Positions 50,867-58,610 of a stretch of DNA of 63,204 bases are shown piece after piece. Position 1 is the first letter of the stretch. Each line of letters opens with the position of its first letter. The notes under the pieces are model-generated. The model saw only the letters and a list, made by a program, of their open reading frames with translations. It had not been told where the DNA came from and ran no database searches. This DNA comes from Enterocola sp045611845 (GTDB lineage: Bacteria > Bacteroidota > Bacteroidia > Bacteroidales > Paludibacteraceae): positions 1 through 63,204 of the forward strand of contig JAZKXZ010000017.1 of NCBI GenBank assembly GCA_045611845.1. Direction: 5' to 3'. The position numbers and the translations under genes are program-made.

Positions 50867-52753
50867 TTACCATTTCCAGTTTAGGAGTAAATGAAAATCG
50901 GTCTTGTTTGGACCAGAAATTTCTTCATTTCCACTACCTATCACATTTCTATCTAAGTAGAAGGTATTAGTTACTTTAAAACAAAACTGTAAGTTTTTGA
51001 ATATCTTATAGTTAAAGTTAAAAAAGAATCTAATACCTTTTCCATTATATTGGTTTGAAGAAAAGGCATAAAGTACGTCATTTTCATAACTATAAAGCCT
51101 ATTTTCGTAGGTTTCAGCATCGAAAAAAGCAAGTCTAAGTATAAAATTTATCTTACTCCATTTCCATCCAATGTCTTGATAAAGTAAGTATCCACTACTC
51201 TCCTTTTCGTTTCCATACTTATAATAATTATACAAAACACCAGACTTAAACACTGCTCCATTTATAAAATTTCCATTATAAATTACTTGCACGCTATGCT
51301 TAAAAAAGGCATGAGTTGGTCTTATATGTTCTTTAGAATCTGTATCATCTTTTTCGGCACTATTGAAACTATATTTAATATTAAGTAAATGATTTTCAGC
51401 TATATTATAAGAAAAATGAGTATTAATTTTATATCCTACAGAAGGCTTACTAATAAGGTATTTTTCATCAAGTAAAAATGCAAAATCTGCACTATTATAC
51501 CATTTCCAATGTTCATTTATATTCCAAAGAAAAGCCCAAAGAATACCTGTTTCACCACTATTTTCTTTAAAGCTATAAGCATTTGCAAAACTACTACTAT
51601 ACCCTTTTCCATAATACCTAATCATAATGTTTGAAGATATATTATGCTCGGTGCTAAAATAAAAATTATGTAGCGTGGCTATATTTCCTTTTTTATCTAC
51701 AGCTACCTCCCCTGCCAAACCATAGTTTTTAATATGAAATCTATAATCAAGACCAAAATTTAAATTTGTGGAATCATACACAGCAGAAAGTCCTATTTTA
51801 CCAAAATTGAATCTATAATTAATATTTCCACCAGTGGCAAATTTATATCCAGAAAACTTCTTTTTTATCTCATTTTCTGTTCTGTGATAGCCATTTGCAC
51901 TATCTAAATAATTAAAAGAACCAAACAATGAAATATTTAATTTATCAAATTCCATAGTGGTAGCTATGCCTCTAAAAAAGTTTGTTTCAGTATTAGAAGT
52001 ATATTTATTTATCTTATCAGTACGTTGAATAAATTGTTCCACACTAGCTGCAGTACCATAAAAAGCATTTGAATTAAATACCAAACCTTGACCAAAATTC
52101 ATCTTAAAATCGCCAAGAATAATGGTTTTAAATTTCCATAAATTATTCATCATAAAATGAGCAGAATAAAAGTCGAAACCTTGATTATTTTTTAAGTCAA
52201 AAGGCTCGCCATAGTCCTTTTCCATGGTTACACCAAGTGAAATATTTTTATCGGTTAATTTATATTTTAAATATCCTGCCCATGGCTTGCCTAAATATTT
52301 ATTTTCTCTGAAACCTTTCTTTTCTTGAAGTGTATAATCTACCCTATTTATTAGCTGATGGTCAGCATTTTGAAATGATTTTTTAAAAGAAAATTTATCA
52401 TCATCTGCTGGTTTTGCCTCTACGAATGGGTAAAACATTTCTACAGTTTTACTATCCCAACCATCTATTAAAGTAAGCTCATAAATGCTCAAAAATTCTT
52501 TATAATCAAACCTATATTCAAGAAGGTTTTCTATTTGTTTTGAAGATAAAAAACTAAACTCTTCTAGTTCTTCTCTTGTGGCAGTATTAAGGTTTAGTTT
52601 TTCTGTAGATTTTTCATTCCAAAGATCTAGCAGTTCTTCTCTAGCAGTTTCATCTTCTGCATCAAATGCATAGTTTTCTAACCAAGAATTGAAGTCTTGA
52701 CAATATATTTGCACACTTACAAATAGCAATATAAAAATAAATCCTCTTTTCAT
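50867..52753 (-). CDS. Helix-hairpin-helix domain fused to an outer-membrane barrel
   Basis: 628 residues: signal peptide (MKRGFIFILLFVSVQIYCQ), an N-terminal ComEA-like helix-hairpin-helix region (about 50-130, LNLNTATREELEEFSFLSSKQIENLLEY), then more than 450 residues of alternating beta strands ending FHLLLNWKW with a terminal aromatic residue, as in outer-membrane barrels. ComEA-type HhH domains bind DNA, so a periplasmic DNA-binding plug on a barrel is possible. The family occurs in Bacteroidota without assigned function, as far as I know. It starts 1 bp after the smaller barrel gene, so the two are an operon. Confidence 0.75.
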   Translation of the reverse strand: MKRGFIFILLFVSVQIYCQDFNSWLENYAFDAEDETAREELLDLWNEKSTEKLNLNTATREELEEFSFLSSKQIENLLEYRFDYKEFLSIYELTLIDGWDSKTVEMFYPFVEAKPADDDKFSFKKSFQNADHQLINRVDYTLQEKKGFRENKYLGKPWAGYLKYKLTDKNISLGVTMEKDYGEPFDLKNNQGFDFYSAHFMMNNLWKFKTIILGDFKMNFGQGLVFNSNAFYGTAASVEQFIQRTDKINKYTSNTETNFFRGIATTMEFDKLNISLFGSFNYLDSANGYHRTENEIKKKFSGYKFATGGNINYRFNFGKIGLSAVYDSTNLNFGLDYRFHIKNYGLAGEVAVDKKGNIATLHNFYFSTEHNISSNIMIRYYGKGYSSSFANAYSFKENSGETGILWAFLWNINEHWKWYNSADFAFLLDEKYLISKPSVGYKINTHFSYNIAENHLLNIKYSFNSAEKDDTDSKEHIRPTHAFFKHSVQVIYNGNFINGAVFKSGVLYNYYKYGNEKESSGYLLYQDIGWKWSKINFILRLAFFDAETYENRLYSYENDVLYAFSSNQYNGKGIRFFFNFNYKIFKNLQFCFKVTNTFYLDRNVIGSGNEEISGPNKTDFHLLLNWKW

Positions 52754-52754
52754 A

Positions 52755-53561
52755 TTACCATTTATAAGATATTCCTACAGAAGAAGTTAGCCCAAGTTTA
52801 AAGTTGTACTGAGCACCAATATCTATACAAAATCCGTTTAGATTTATACCTAATCCAAGACAAGGAGAAATCTCTTTACTAGCATAAATTCCTATTCTCA
52901 TTCCCACTTGTTTCACAAAGAAATATTGAAGTCCAATACTTGCAGTAAAATTTTCTTTAAGCGTGAGCGATGCTTCTGCAGTGATAAAAAGTAGTTCTGT
53001 AAACTGATATTTTAACCCTAAAAAGAAGATTGTGGGCACATCAAATTTAGATTCTTCTACTTTAAATTTAGAAAAAGAAAGATTATATATAGAAAAACCT
53101 AAACTTAAGTTTTTTACAGGAAAAACCATTATACCAATGTTTAGGCAAGCCATATTGTGCCAGGCACCAGTATAATACCATCCAAGATATTCCACACCAA
53201 TGCCCACAGAAATATAAGGTAAAAAAAGGCGCGAAAAATTTACGCTGGCACTCATTTCGCCATAGTCTGTAAAACCATGATGACATACATCTGCCGAGAA
53301 AGATAGAGTAGGGTGCGAGTAAACAAAAGATAGATTTTCAAGTCCAATTTCAGGACAAAGAAATTTGTTGTGATAAAACGTGCTAATACTGCTTTTACCA
53401 CACGAAATAGTTGCTGGATTTATGCTATTATATTCGTCGGTTAAAACAGAAGAAATATTACCAAGAGAAAGTGAAACAGGACCTACATATTTGCCATATT
53501 GGAAGGCAAAAAGTGAAGTAGAAAAAATAAAAAATGCAGATAAAAGTACAGTTTTTTTCAT
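52755..53561 (-). CDS. Putative outer-membrane barrel, PorV/FadL-like
   Basis: 268 residues with a signal peptide (MKKTVLLSAFFIFSTSLFA) and regular beta strands ending LTSSVGISYKW, a barrel-type terminal aromatic. The segment VSLSLGNISSVLTDEYNSINPATIS recalls the NPA motif of the FadL/PorV superfamily. It precedes the HhH-barrel gene by 1 bp and probably acts with it. A minus-strand TACTTTTG box is at 53593-53600. Confidence 0.65.
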   Translation of the reverse strand: MKKTVLLSAFFIFSTSLFAFQYGKYVGPVSLSLGNISSVLTDEYNSINPATISCGKSSISTFYHNKFLCPEIGLENLSFVYSHPTLSFSADVCHHGFTDYGEMSASVNFSRLFLPYISVGIGVEYLGWYYTGAWHNMACLNIGIMVFPVKNLSLGFSIYNLSFSKFKVEESKFDVPTIFFLGLKYQFTELLFITAEASLTLKENFTASIGLQYFFVKQVGMRIGIYASKEISPCLGLGINLNGFCIDIGAQYNFKLGLTSSVGISYKW

Positions 53562-53592
53562 CGTAAGAATAATTAATAAAAAGGTGGTAAGG

Positions 53593-53600
53593 CAAAAGTA
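53593..53600 (-). promoter_or_regulatory. Promoter -7 box for the barrel operon
   Basis: Minus strand TACTTTTG, 31 bp before the ATG at 53561. It diverges from a plus-strand TAAATTTG box at 53633-53640. Confidence 0.5.
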
Positions 53601-53632
53601 TATAAAATTTTTCTTTATACCATAATATTTTA

Positions 53633-53640
53633 TAAATTTG
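53633..53640 (+). promoter_or_regulatory. Promoter -7 box for the DUF4294 gene
   Basis: TAAATTTG matches TAnnTTTG and ends only 7 bp before the ATG at 53648, so the transcript would be nearly leaderless. Confidence 0.45.
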
Positions 53641-53647
53641 TGCTAGT

Positions 53648-54271
53648 ATGAATTATACAAAATATGTAATCATATCATTTTTAGTGTTTTTGAGTGTGTT
53701 TAGTGCTTCTTTATGTGGGGCAGCGGTGCCTACTTATAGCGAAAAACTAGATGGTTATCTATTAAACTCAGAAATTTATAGGGGAGATACAATAGGTAGT
53801 ATTTATCTTCCAGAGGTGCCTATATACCCACCAATGAAATTTAAAAGTAAAAAGACTGAAAAATTTTATTGGAAAACCGTGCGCGATGTAAAAAAGGTGT
53901 ATCCTTATATGAAATTTATAGGTACAGAATATAAGAGAATTAACGCTATGTGTGACACTATTTCCGACCCAAAAGTGAAGAAAAAATACATGAAAATGTA
54001 TGAAAAACAATTACTCGACGAGTACAAACCAGTGATGAAAACTTTCACCCTTTCGCAAGGCAAAATGCTTATAAAACTAATCGACCGCGAACTCGAAGCC
54101 ACTTCATACGAGCTTATCAAACAATTTCGCGGCGGCTTTGTGGCATGGTGGTGGCAACTCTTTGCCAAAATGCTCGGTGCCGACCTAAAAGACGACTTCG
54201 ACGCCTCTGAAAAAGAAAAAGACCGCATCATCGAACGAGTGATCACACTGTATGAGGCAGGGGTGCTGTGA
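53648..54271 (+). CDS. DUF4294 protein, exported
   Basis: 207 residues with a signal peptide (about 1-25, ending SLCGAA) and the DUF4294 domain: LDGYLLNSEIYRGDTIGSIYLPEV, YWKTVRDVKKVYPYMKFI, and a helical C-terminal half with FRGGFVAWWWQLFAKMLGADLKDDF. A Bacteroidota family of unknown function, probably periplasmic. The first third uses A/T-ending codons, while from about 54010 onward C-ending codons dominate. A terminator overlaps its stop codon. Confidence 0.85.
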   Translation: MNYTKYVIISFLVFLSVFSASLCGAAVPTYSEKLDGYLLNSEIYRGDTIGSIYLPEVPIYPPMKFKSKKTEKFYWKTVRDVKKVYPYMKFIGTEYKRINAMCDTISDPKVKKKYMKMYEKQLLDEYKPVMKTFTLSQGKMLIKLIDRELEATSYELIKQFRGGFVAWWWQLFAKMLGADLKDDFDASEKEKDRIIERVITLYEAGVL

Positions 54272-54297
54272 GAGTAATTTTTTACTCTCATTTTTTT
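54270..54297 (+). terminator. Terminator overlapping the DUF4294 stop codon
   Basis: GAGAGTAA (54270-54277) pairs with TTACTCTC (54282-54289) around a TTTT loop, then A and seven T. The stem begins inside the TGA stop. Confidence 0.85.
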
Positions 54298-54298
54298 A

Positions 54299-54330
54299 TT
54301 TGATACTTTTCTAAAGAAACAGTATTTTTG
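54299..54330 (+). promoter_or_regulatory. Promoter of the GNAT gene
   Basis: TTTG (54299-54302), 20-bp spacer, TATTTTTG (54323-54330); it starts just after the terminator T-run. ATG is at 54349. Confidence 0.65.
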
Positions 54331-54348
54331 CTTTATATTAAATAGTTT

Positions 54349-54816
54349 ATGAATACAGAATTAAAACTACATAAAAAGACTTTTGGTGAGCTTACACTAG
54401 ACGAACTTTACGAATTACTGAGGGTACGTAGTGAGGTGTTTGTGGTGGAGCAAAATTGTGTGTATCAAGATATGGATGGTGATGATAAACAGTCTATTCA
54501 CCTGTGGTTAACAAAAGGGGATAATATTGTGGCATTGGCTAGGGTGTGCCCAGCAGGAGTACACTTGAATGAAATTTCTATAGGCAGAGTAATTACCACA
54601 GAACGTGGCAAAGGCTACGGCGAGCAAATTATGCGTGCTGCCATTGCTGTAGCAGTAGAACATTTCGGCGCCACACTAATAGAAATAGAAGCCCAAGAAT
54701 ACGCCCAAGGCTTCTACGAAAAAGTCGGCTTCCACAGAGTCTCAGATCTTTTTATACTTGATAATATCCCACATATTAGGATGCAGTGGAAGGGGAATCA
54801 ACATTATAAATTGTAG
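54349..54816 (+). CDS. elaA: GNAT N-acetyltransferase, ElaA type
   Basis: 155 residues of the ElaA subgroup: FGELTLDELYELLRVRSEVFVVEQNCVYQDMDGDD near the start, and the acetyl-CoA-binding IGRVITTERGKGYGEQIMRAAI with its (Q/R)xxGxG/A-like loop. Transfers acetyl from acetyl-CoA to an unknown amine; physiological substrate not established. It is a single gene with its own promoter. Confidence 0.88.
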   Translation: MNTELKLHKKTFGELTLDELYELLRVRSEVFVVEQNCVYQDMDGDDKQSIHLWLTKGDNIVALARVCPAGVHLNEISIGRVITTERGKGYGEQIMRAAIAVAVEHFGATLIEIEAQEYAQGFYEKVGFHRVSDLFILDNIPHIRMQWKGNQHYKL

Positions 54817-54846
54817 CAGAAACTTTCTGTTCTGTAGTTTGTTTTG

Positions 54847-54877
54847 TTTGTAAATCAGTTTTTTTTTAATACCTTTG
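54847..54877 (+). promoter_or_regulatory. Promoter of the structured RNA and HEPN gene
   Basis: TTTG (54847-54850), 19-bp spacer, TACCTTTG (54870-54877): a full match to the Bacteroidota promoter. The predicted start near 54884 leaves a leader of about 168 nt before the ATG at 55052. Confidence 0.75.
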
Positions 54878-54883
54878 TAGTGC

Positions 54884-55046
54884 TCTCAATAAATAATGCA
54901 CGTCATGTGTAGTTTTTGGAATCTTAATTTTTAATCGTAGTAATCCAATTTATTATAGTTTAAAAAAGGGTACAAAAAAACCCGGATTCATCACCAGCAT
55001 ATATATCTGGGAGAGGAACTACCGGGACTGCACAGCAAAGATATAT
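54884..55046 (+). ncRNA. Structured leader RNA upstream of the Abi-like gene
   Basis: The predicted leader contains a nested fold: CCCGG (54981-54985) with CCGGG (55022-55026), enclosing CCAG (54994-54997) with CTGG (55007-55010) around an AT-rich loop. The inner strand also holds GAGAGGAAC. No peptide frame is convincing. HEPN-domain Abi proteins have been associated with adjacent non-coding RNAs acting as antitoxins or cofactors; that assignment here is inference. It could instead be a cis regulator of the gene. Confidence 0.5.
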
Positions 55047-55051
55047 AAATT

Positions 55052-55714
55052 ATGGAATACAACAAAGAATTTTACGAAAAAGTTTTCTCCAGTAAAAGAA
55101 TGGAGAGATATTTCAGACTTTACAAAGATGAGAAGAAGGCTATGATTCATTATTATTGTAATATAGAATTAGCAGAGTCTTTTTATTCTACATTGTCAGT
55201 TTTGGAAGTTTCACTTAGAAATGCAATTAGTAGAGAATTGGAACGTATGTGTGGTAGAGAGGATTGGTATGAGATATTTTACTCTATAGAAGAATTATCT
55301 AGTCTTAACTATTATATAGAACAAGCAAAAAAACATATTTCCAATAGATCAGAAGAAATTATACCTTCCAAAATTATTGCAGAACTAACACTAGGTTTTT
55401 GGGTATCATTACTTAATAGTGAATATGAGAGAGTGTTATGGAAATATCTACGTAAAGCATTTCCATGCATGCCTAAAAAACAAAGACAGCGTAAAAATTT
55501 ATCAACTCCATTAAATACAATTCGTCGATTTAGAAATAGAGTATTTCACAATGAATCAATCTGTTGGAATCTAGAAATGGTATCTTCTATACATAAATCA
55601 ATAAAAGATGTGATAGGGTGGATAAACAAAGATTTACCAGATTGGGTTAAACCAATAGATCATTTTGAAGAAACTAAACAAAAAATACAACTTAAATTAT
55701 CTTCTTATAAATAG
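55052..55714 (+). CDS. Abi-like HEPN protein (Abi_2 / AbiD-AbiF type)
   Basis: 220 residues, all-helical. The N-terminal half holds the Abi_2 signature FYSTLSVLEVSLRNAISREL (44-63). The C-terminal half carries a HEPN ribonuclease motif, RNRVFHNES, with Arg161 and His166 in R-x4-H spacing. HEPN Abi proteins are RNases that halt translation in abortive infection or toxin-antitoxin systems; the closest families act with an RNA partner and have been proposed as relatives of the Cas13 ancestor. A promoter and structured leader lie upstream. No second protein gene accompanies it. Flanked by accessory debris, so probably acquired. Confidence 0.75.
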   Translation: MEYNKEFYEKVFSSKRMERYFRLYKDEKKAMIHYYCNIELAESFYSTLSVLEVSLRNAISRELERMCGREDWYEIFYSIEELSSLNYYIEQAKKHISNRSEEIIPSKIIAELTLGFWVSLLNSEYERVLWKYLRKAFPCMPKKQRQRKNLSTPLNTIRRFRNRVFHNESICWNLEMVSSIHKSIKDVIGWINKDLPDWVKPIDHFEETKQKIQLKLSSYK

Positions 55715-55742
55715 CCTTTATATTTAGTTCAATCTGAAAAAG

Positions 55743-55788
55743 AAAAAACTTACCCTGAGCGCGCTGTTCTACGGGAAGCGGGGTAAGT
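55743..55788 (-). ncRNA. Tiny hairpin transcription unit
   Basis: A minus-strand promoter (55798-55828) is followed within a few bases by a hairpin, ACTTACCC (55748-55755) with GGGTAAGT (55781-55788), then a T-run on the minus strand. The product would be about 45-50 nt. It may be a small RNA, or a terminator element shielding the HEPN gene from antisense transcription. Confidence 0.45.
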
Positions 55789-55797
55789 ATGTTGTTG

Positions 55798-55828
55798 CAA
55801 AGGTACCAATAAGTTTTTAATTCCCAAA
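55798..55828 (-). promoter_or_regulatory. Promoter of the tiny hairpin unit
   Basis: On the minus strand TTTG (55825-55828), 19-bp spacer, TACCTTTG (55798-55805): a perfect consensus match. Confidence 0.65.
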
Positions 55829-55846
55829 TTAATACAACAGAAAATA

Positions 55847-56083
55847 TTATGATAATGCGTAGGGTAATTTTCTTGCACCCATAATAATTGAATTGGAAGA
55901 CGCATTTTGCGACCTCCAATTGGAAGTAACAATCTGTGACTTCCAATTTTCGAATTCCTCTTTGTTCAATTGAAACATAAAGTCTTCGGGAAACCTCTTT
56001 CCAACGATTTGATTTTCTTTTTTCATTTTCCAAGAATTAAGTTTAACAATAAAATATGTTCGGGTAGTTGGGACTCTACCCAT
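55847..56083 (-). pseudogene. ORF6N-domain gene remnant
   Basis: A 78-codon fragment containing VGKRFPEDFMFQLNKEEFENWKSQIVTSNWRSQ and ARKLPYA, which are the core of the ORF6N domain found in phage-type and mobile-element proteins of Bacteroidota. The sequence before it (MGRVPTTRTYFIVKLNSWKM) does not match the domain, and translation stops just after LPYALS where the family continues. Both ends are therefore lost. It marks an old mobile or prophage gene in the accessory patch beside tRNA-Leu. Bases 56084-56300 hold nothing else that I can support. Confidence 0.6.
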
Positions 56084-56300
56084 GAGTTTCTCACATTTCC
56101 TTCCAATAGTAAATGGTTGGCCGTTAATTTTCTATCAATGGTGGAAATTTGCAGTATCGTAACGACTGTTACAAAGGCCTTTCTATAGATGACATGTAGT
56201 AATTAATCCTCTAAAATCGCACCTATTTTACCTAAAAAACAACGAAACTTGAGGAAATTCGCACAAAAAGTGATTTTTTTTTAAAAAAAGTAGTGAAAAT

Positions 56301-56331
56301 TTTGCAGGGTAAAAAAATGTTCTTATCTTTG
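56301..56331 (+). promoter_or_regulatory. Promoter of tRNA-Leu
   Basis: TTTG (56301-56304), 19-bp spacer, TATCTTTG (56324-56331), 11 bp before the tRNA. A textbook match. Confidence 0.8.
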
Positions 56332-56342
56332 CACTCAGTTTT

Positions 56343-56424
56343 GCGGCTGTGGCGTAATTGGTAGCCGCGCCAGACTTAGGATCTGGTGCCGAGAGGCGTG
56401 GGGGTTCGAGTCCCTTCAGCCGCA
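56343..56424 (+). tRNA. tRNA-Leu (anticodon UAG)
   Basis: 82 nt. Acceptor stem GCGGCTG (56343-56349) pairs with CAGCCGC (56417-56423), with discriminator A. Anticodon stem CCAGA/TCTGG frames the loop CTTAGGA with anticodon TAG (56377-56379). A long variable arm and the GGTTCGAGTCC T-arm fit tRNA-Leu. The 3' CCA is not encoded. Confidence 0.95.
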
Positions 56425-56437
56425 CAAAGGTAATCAT

Positions 56438-56467
56438 CCGCTACTTCTAGAAGTAGCGGTTTTTTTT
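56438..56467 (+). terminator. Terminator after tRNA-Leu
   Basis: CCGCTACTT (56438-56446) pairs perfectly with AAGTAGCGG (56451-56459), followed by eight T. tig starts 21 bp later without a clear promoter of its own, so read-through is possible. Confidence 0.9.
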
Positions 56468-56487
56468 ATTTAATAAATTTTTAAACT

Positions 56488-57834
56488 ATGAGTGTTATCC
56501 AAAACAACATCGATCTTGTAAATGCTACTCTTACAGTGAAAGTTAGCAACCAAGATTACGCAGAAAAGTATGACAAAGCGTTGAAAATCGCTCGTAAAAA
56601 AATTAACGTACCAGGTTTCCGTGTAGGTATGGCTCCAATGGGTATGGTTAAAAAAATGTATGGTCCAACTATTCTTGTTGACGAAATTAACAAAATAGTT
56701 TCTGAAGAGCTTTACAACTATATCAACGAAAATAAACTAAATATCTTAGGTGAACCTCTTCCAAACGAAGGTTCTAAAGTAGATGCATTCAACGAAGGCG
56801 ACGATTTCGAATTTGTATTCGACATTGCTCTAGCTCCAGAATTTAAAGTTGAATGGAACTCAGCAAAACTTCCTTTCTATAGCATCGACGTAGACGCTGC
56901 TTTAATCGACAAACAAGTTGACGCTTATCGTGGTCGTTTCGGTAAATATGTACCAGCTGAAAAAGTAGAAGAAAAAGACGTAATCAAAGGTGAACTAGTA
57001 GAGCTTAACGCAGACGGTTCTGTTAAAGAAGGTGGCGTGAAAGTTGAAAAAGCTATCCTTAGCCCAGGTTACATGAAAGATGCTGACGAAAAAGCTAAGG
57101 CTCTAGACAAAGCTGTAGGCGAAAGCTTCATCTTCAACCCAGCAAAAGCATTCGTAAACGAAAACGAAATTGCATCTCTTCTTCAACTTAAAAAAGAAGA
57201 AGCTAAAGAATTTGCAGCAGACTGCCAATTCACTGTTTCTGAAATCACACGTTTTGCTCACGCAGAACTTGACCAAGAATTATTCGACGCTGCATTTGGT
57301 TCTGGCGCAGTTAGCTCTGCAGACGAGTTCCGTGCAAAAGTTAAAGCTGGTCTTGAAGAACAATTCGTAGGTGATAGCGACATTAAACTTTCTATTGATG
57401 TTCGCGAATGGGTTCTAGCTCAACTTAAAGACGTACAATTTGCTGACGAATTCCTAAAACGTTGGTTAAAATCAACTAACAAAGAAATGACAGAATCTTC
57501 TATCGAAGCAGAATATCCAAAAATGATTGAAGACCTTAAATGGCAAATGGCTAAAGACCAACTGCTTAAAGAAGCTGAAATCAAAGTTGATAGAGCCGAC
57601 ATCGAAGCTGCTGCTCGCTCTGCTGCTAAAATGCAATTTATCCAATATGGCATGCTAAACGTACCAGAAGACATCCTTGACAACTACGTTACAGAAATGC
57701 TTAAAGATAAAAACGGCTTACGCAATGCATCAGACCAAGCATTAAATGCTAAATTCATTGCTGCTGTGAAAGAAAGAGCAACTTTAGAAAACAAAACAGT
57801 TTCATTCGAAGAATTCAACAAGTTCTTTCAATAA
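56488..57834 (+). CDS. tig: Trigger factor
   Basis: 448 residues. Ribosome-bound chaperone that meets nascent chains at the tunnel exit. The ribosome-binding loop is VPGFRVGMAPMGMVKKMYG (about 39-57), the Bacteroidota form of the GFRxGK signature. A divergent central PPIase-like region (about 165-250) and the helical C-terminal arms follow. Codons are strongly C-ending, as for highly expressed genes. It stands between the tRNA terminator and its own terminator, ahead of clpP-clpX, a widely conserved order. Confidence 0.95.
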   Translation: MSVIQNNIDLVNATLTVKVSNQDYAEKYDKALKIARKKINVPGFRVGMAPMGMVKKMYGPTILVDEINKIVSEELYNYINENKLNILGEPLPNEGSKVDAFNEGDDFEFVFDIALAPEFKVEWNSAKLPFYSIDVDAALIDKQVDAYRGRFGKYVPAEKVEEKDVIKGELVELNADGSVKEGGVKVEKAILSPGYMKDADEKAKALDKAVGESFIFNPAKAFVNENEIASLLQLKKEEAKEFAADCQFTVSEITRFAHAELDQELFDAAFGSGAVSSADEFRAKVKAGLEEQFVGDSDIKLSIDVREWVLAQLKDVQFADEFLKRWLKSTNKEMTESSIEAEYPKMIEDLKWQMAKDQLLKEAEIKVDRADIEAAARSAAKMQFIQYGMLNVPEDILDNYVTEMLKDKNGLRNASDQALNAKFIAAVKERATLENKTVSFEEFNKFFQ

Positions 57835-57852
57835 ATAATTTCTAAATAAAAT

Positions 57853-57890
57853 AAAAAAAGGTGGAACTTTTTTGGTTCTGCCTTTTTTTT
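57853..57890 (+). terminator. Terminator after tig
   Basis: AAAAAAAGG...GAAC pairs with GTTC...CCTTTTTTT with two G-U pairs between; T-run 57883-57890. The clpP -33 box (57871-57874) lies in its loop. Confidence 0.8.
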
Positions 57891-57901
57891 ATATAACTTT
57901 G
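57871..57901 (+). promoter_or_regulatory. Promoter of clpP-clpX
   Basis: TTTG (57871-57874), 19-bp spacer, TAACTTTG (57894-57901). The -33 box sits inside the tig terminator loop. Confidence 0.75.
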
Positions 57902-57938
57902 TTTTCATAACGCAAAAAATAAACAAACATAATATATT

Positions 57939-58607
57939 ATGAACGATTTTAGAAAATATGCTACTAAACATTTAGGGTTAAACAGTTTAGCTCTAGATAA
58001 ATACATGGATGTTACTAGCAGCTATATTTCTCCTACTATTATTGAGGAGCGTCAGCTAAATGTGGCACAAATGGATGTGTTCTCTCGTCTTATGATGGAT
58101 AGAATCATCTTCCTTGGTACACAAATCGACGACTACACTGCAAATGTAATCCAAGCACAACTTCTTTATTTAGATTCAGCAGACCCAGGTAAAGATATTT
58201 CTATCTACTTAAATTCTCCTGGTGGTTCTGTGTATGCAGGTCTTGGTATTTATGATACTATGCAGTTTATCTCTAGCGACGTGGCTACCATCTGTACAGG
58301 TATGGCAGCATCTATGGCAGCAGTGCTACTTACTGCTGGTGCAAAAGGTAAACGTTCTGCGCTTCAACACTCTCGCGTAATGATTCACCAACCAATGGGT
58401 GGTGCTCAAGGTCAGGCATCTGATATTGAAATCACAGCACGCGAAATCCAAAAACTTAAAAAAGAACTTTACACTATCATAGCAGACCACTCTGGTAACT
58501 CATTTGAAAGAATTGAAAAAGATTCAGACCGTGACTACTGGATGACTTCTCTTGAAGCTAAAGAATATGGTATGATAGACGAGGTTTTAGTAAGACAACC
58601 TAAATAA
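57939..58607 (+). CDS. clpP: ATP-dependent Clp protease proteolytic subunit
   Basis: 222 residues, normal length. Serine protease forming the barrel that degrades proteins unfolded by ClpX. Catalytic Ser125 (GMAASMAA) and His150 (MIHQPMGG) are visible, and an Asp near 199 completes the triad. ISIYLNSPGGSVYAG is also typical. clpX follows after 3 bp, so the partner subunits are made together from the promoter that overlaps the tig terminator. Confidence 0.96.
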   Translation: MNDFRKYATKHLGLNSLALDKYMDVTSSYISPTIIEERQLNVAQMDVFSRLMMDRIIFLGTQIDDYTANVIQAQLLYLDSADPGKDISIYLNSPGGSVYAGLGIYDTMQFISSDVATICTGMAASMAAVLLTAGAKGKRSALQHSRVMIHQPMGGAQGQASDIEITAREIQKLKKELYTIIADHSGNSFERIEKDSDRDYWMTSLEAKEYGMIDEVLVRQPK

Positions 58608-58610
58608 TAT

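Noticed and set aside
55692..56033. 113-codon minus-strand reading frame overlapping the ORF6N remnant
   Set aside because: It runs through the promoter and hairpin of the tiny RNA unit and is in a different frame from the recognisable ORF6N domain.
56228..56437. 69-codon minus-strand reading frame across the tRNA gene
   Set aside because: It is antisense to tRNA-Leu and its promoter; the peptide is simply the tRNA read backwards.
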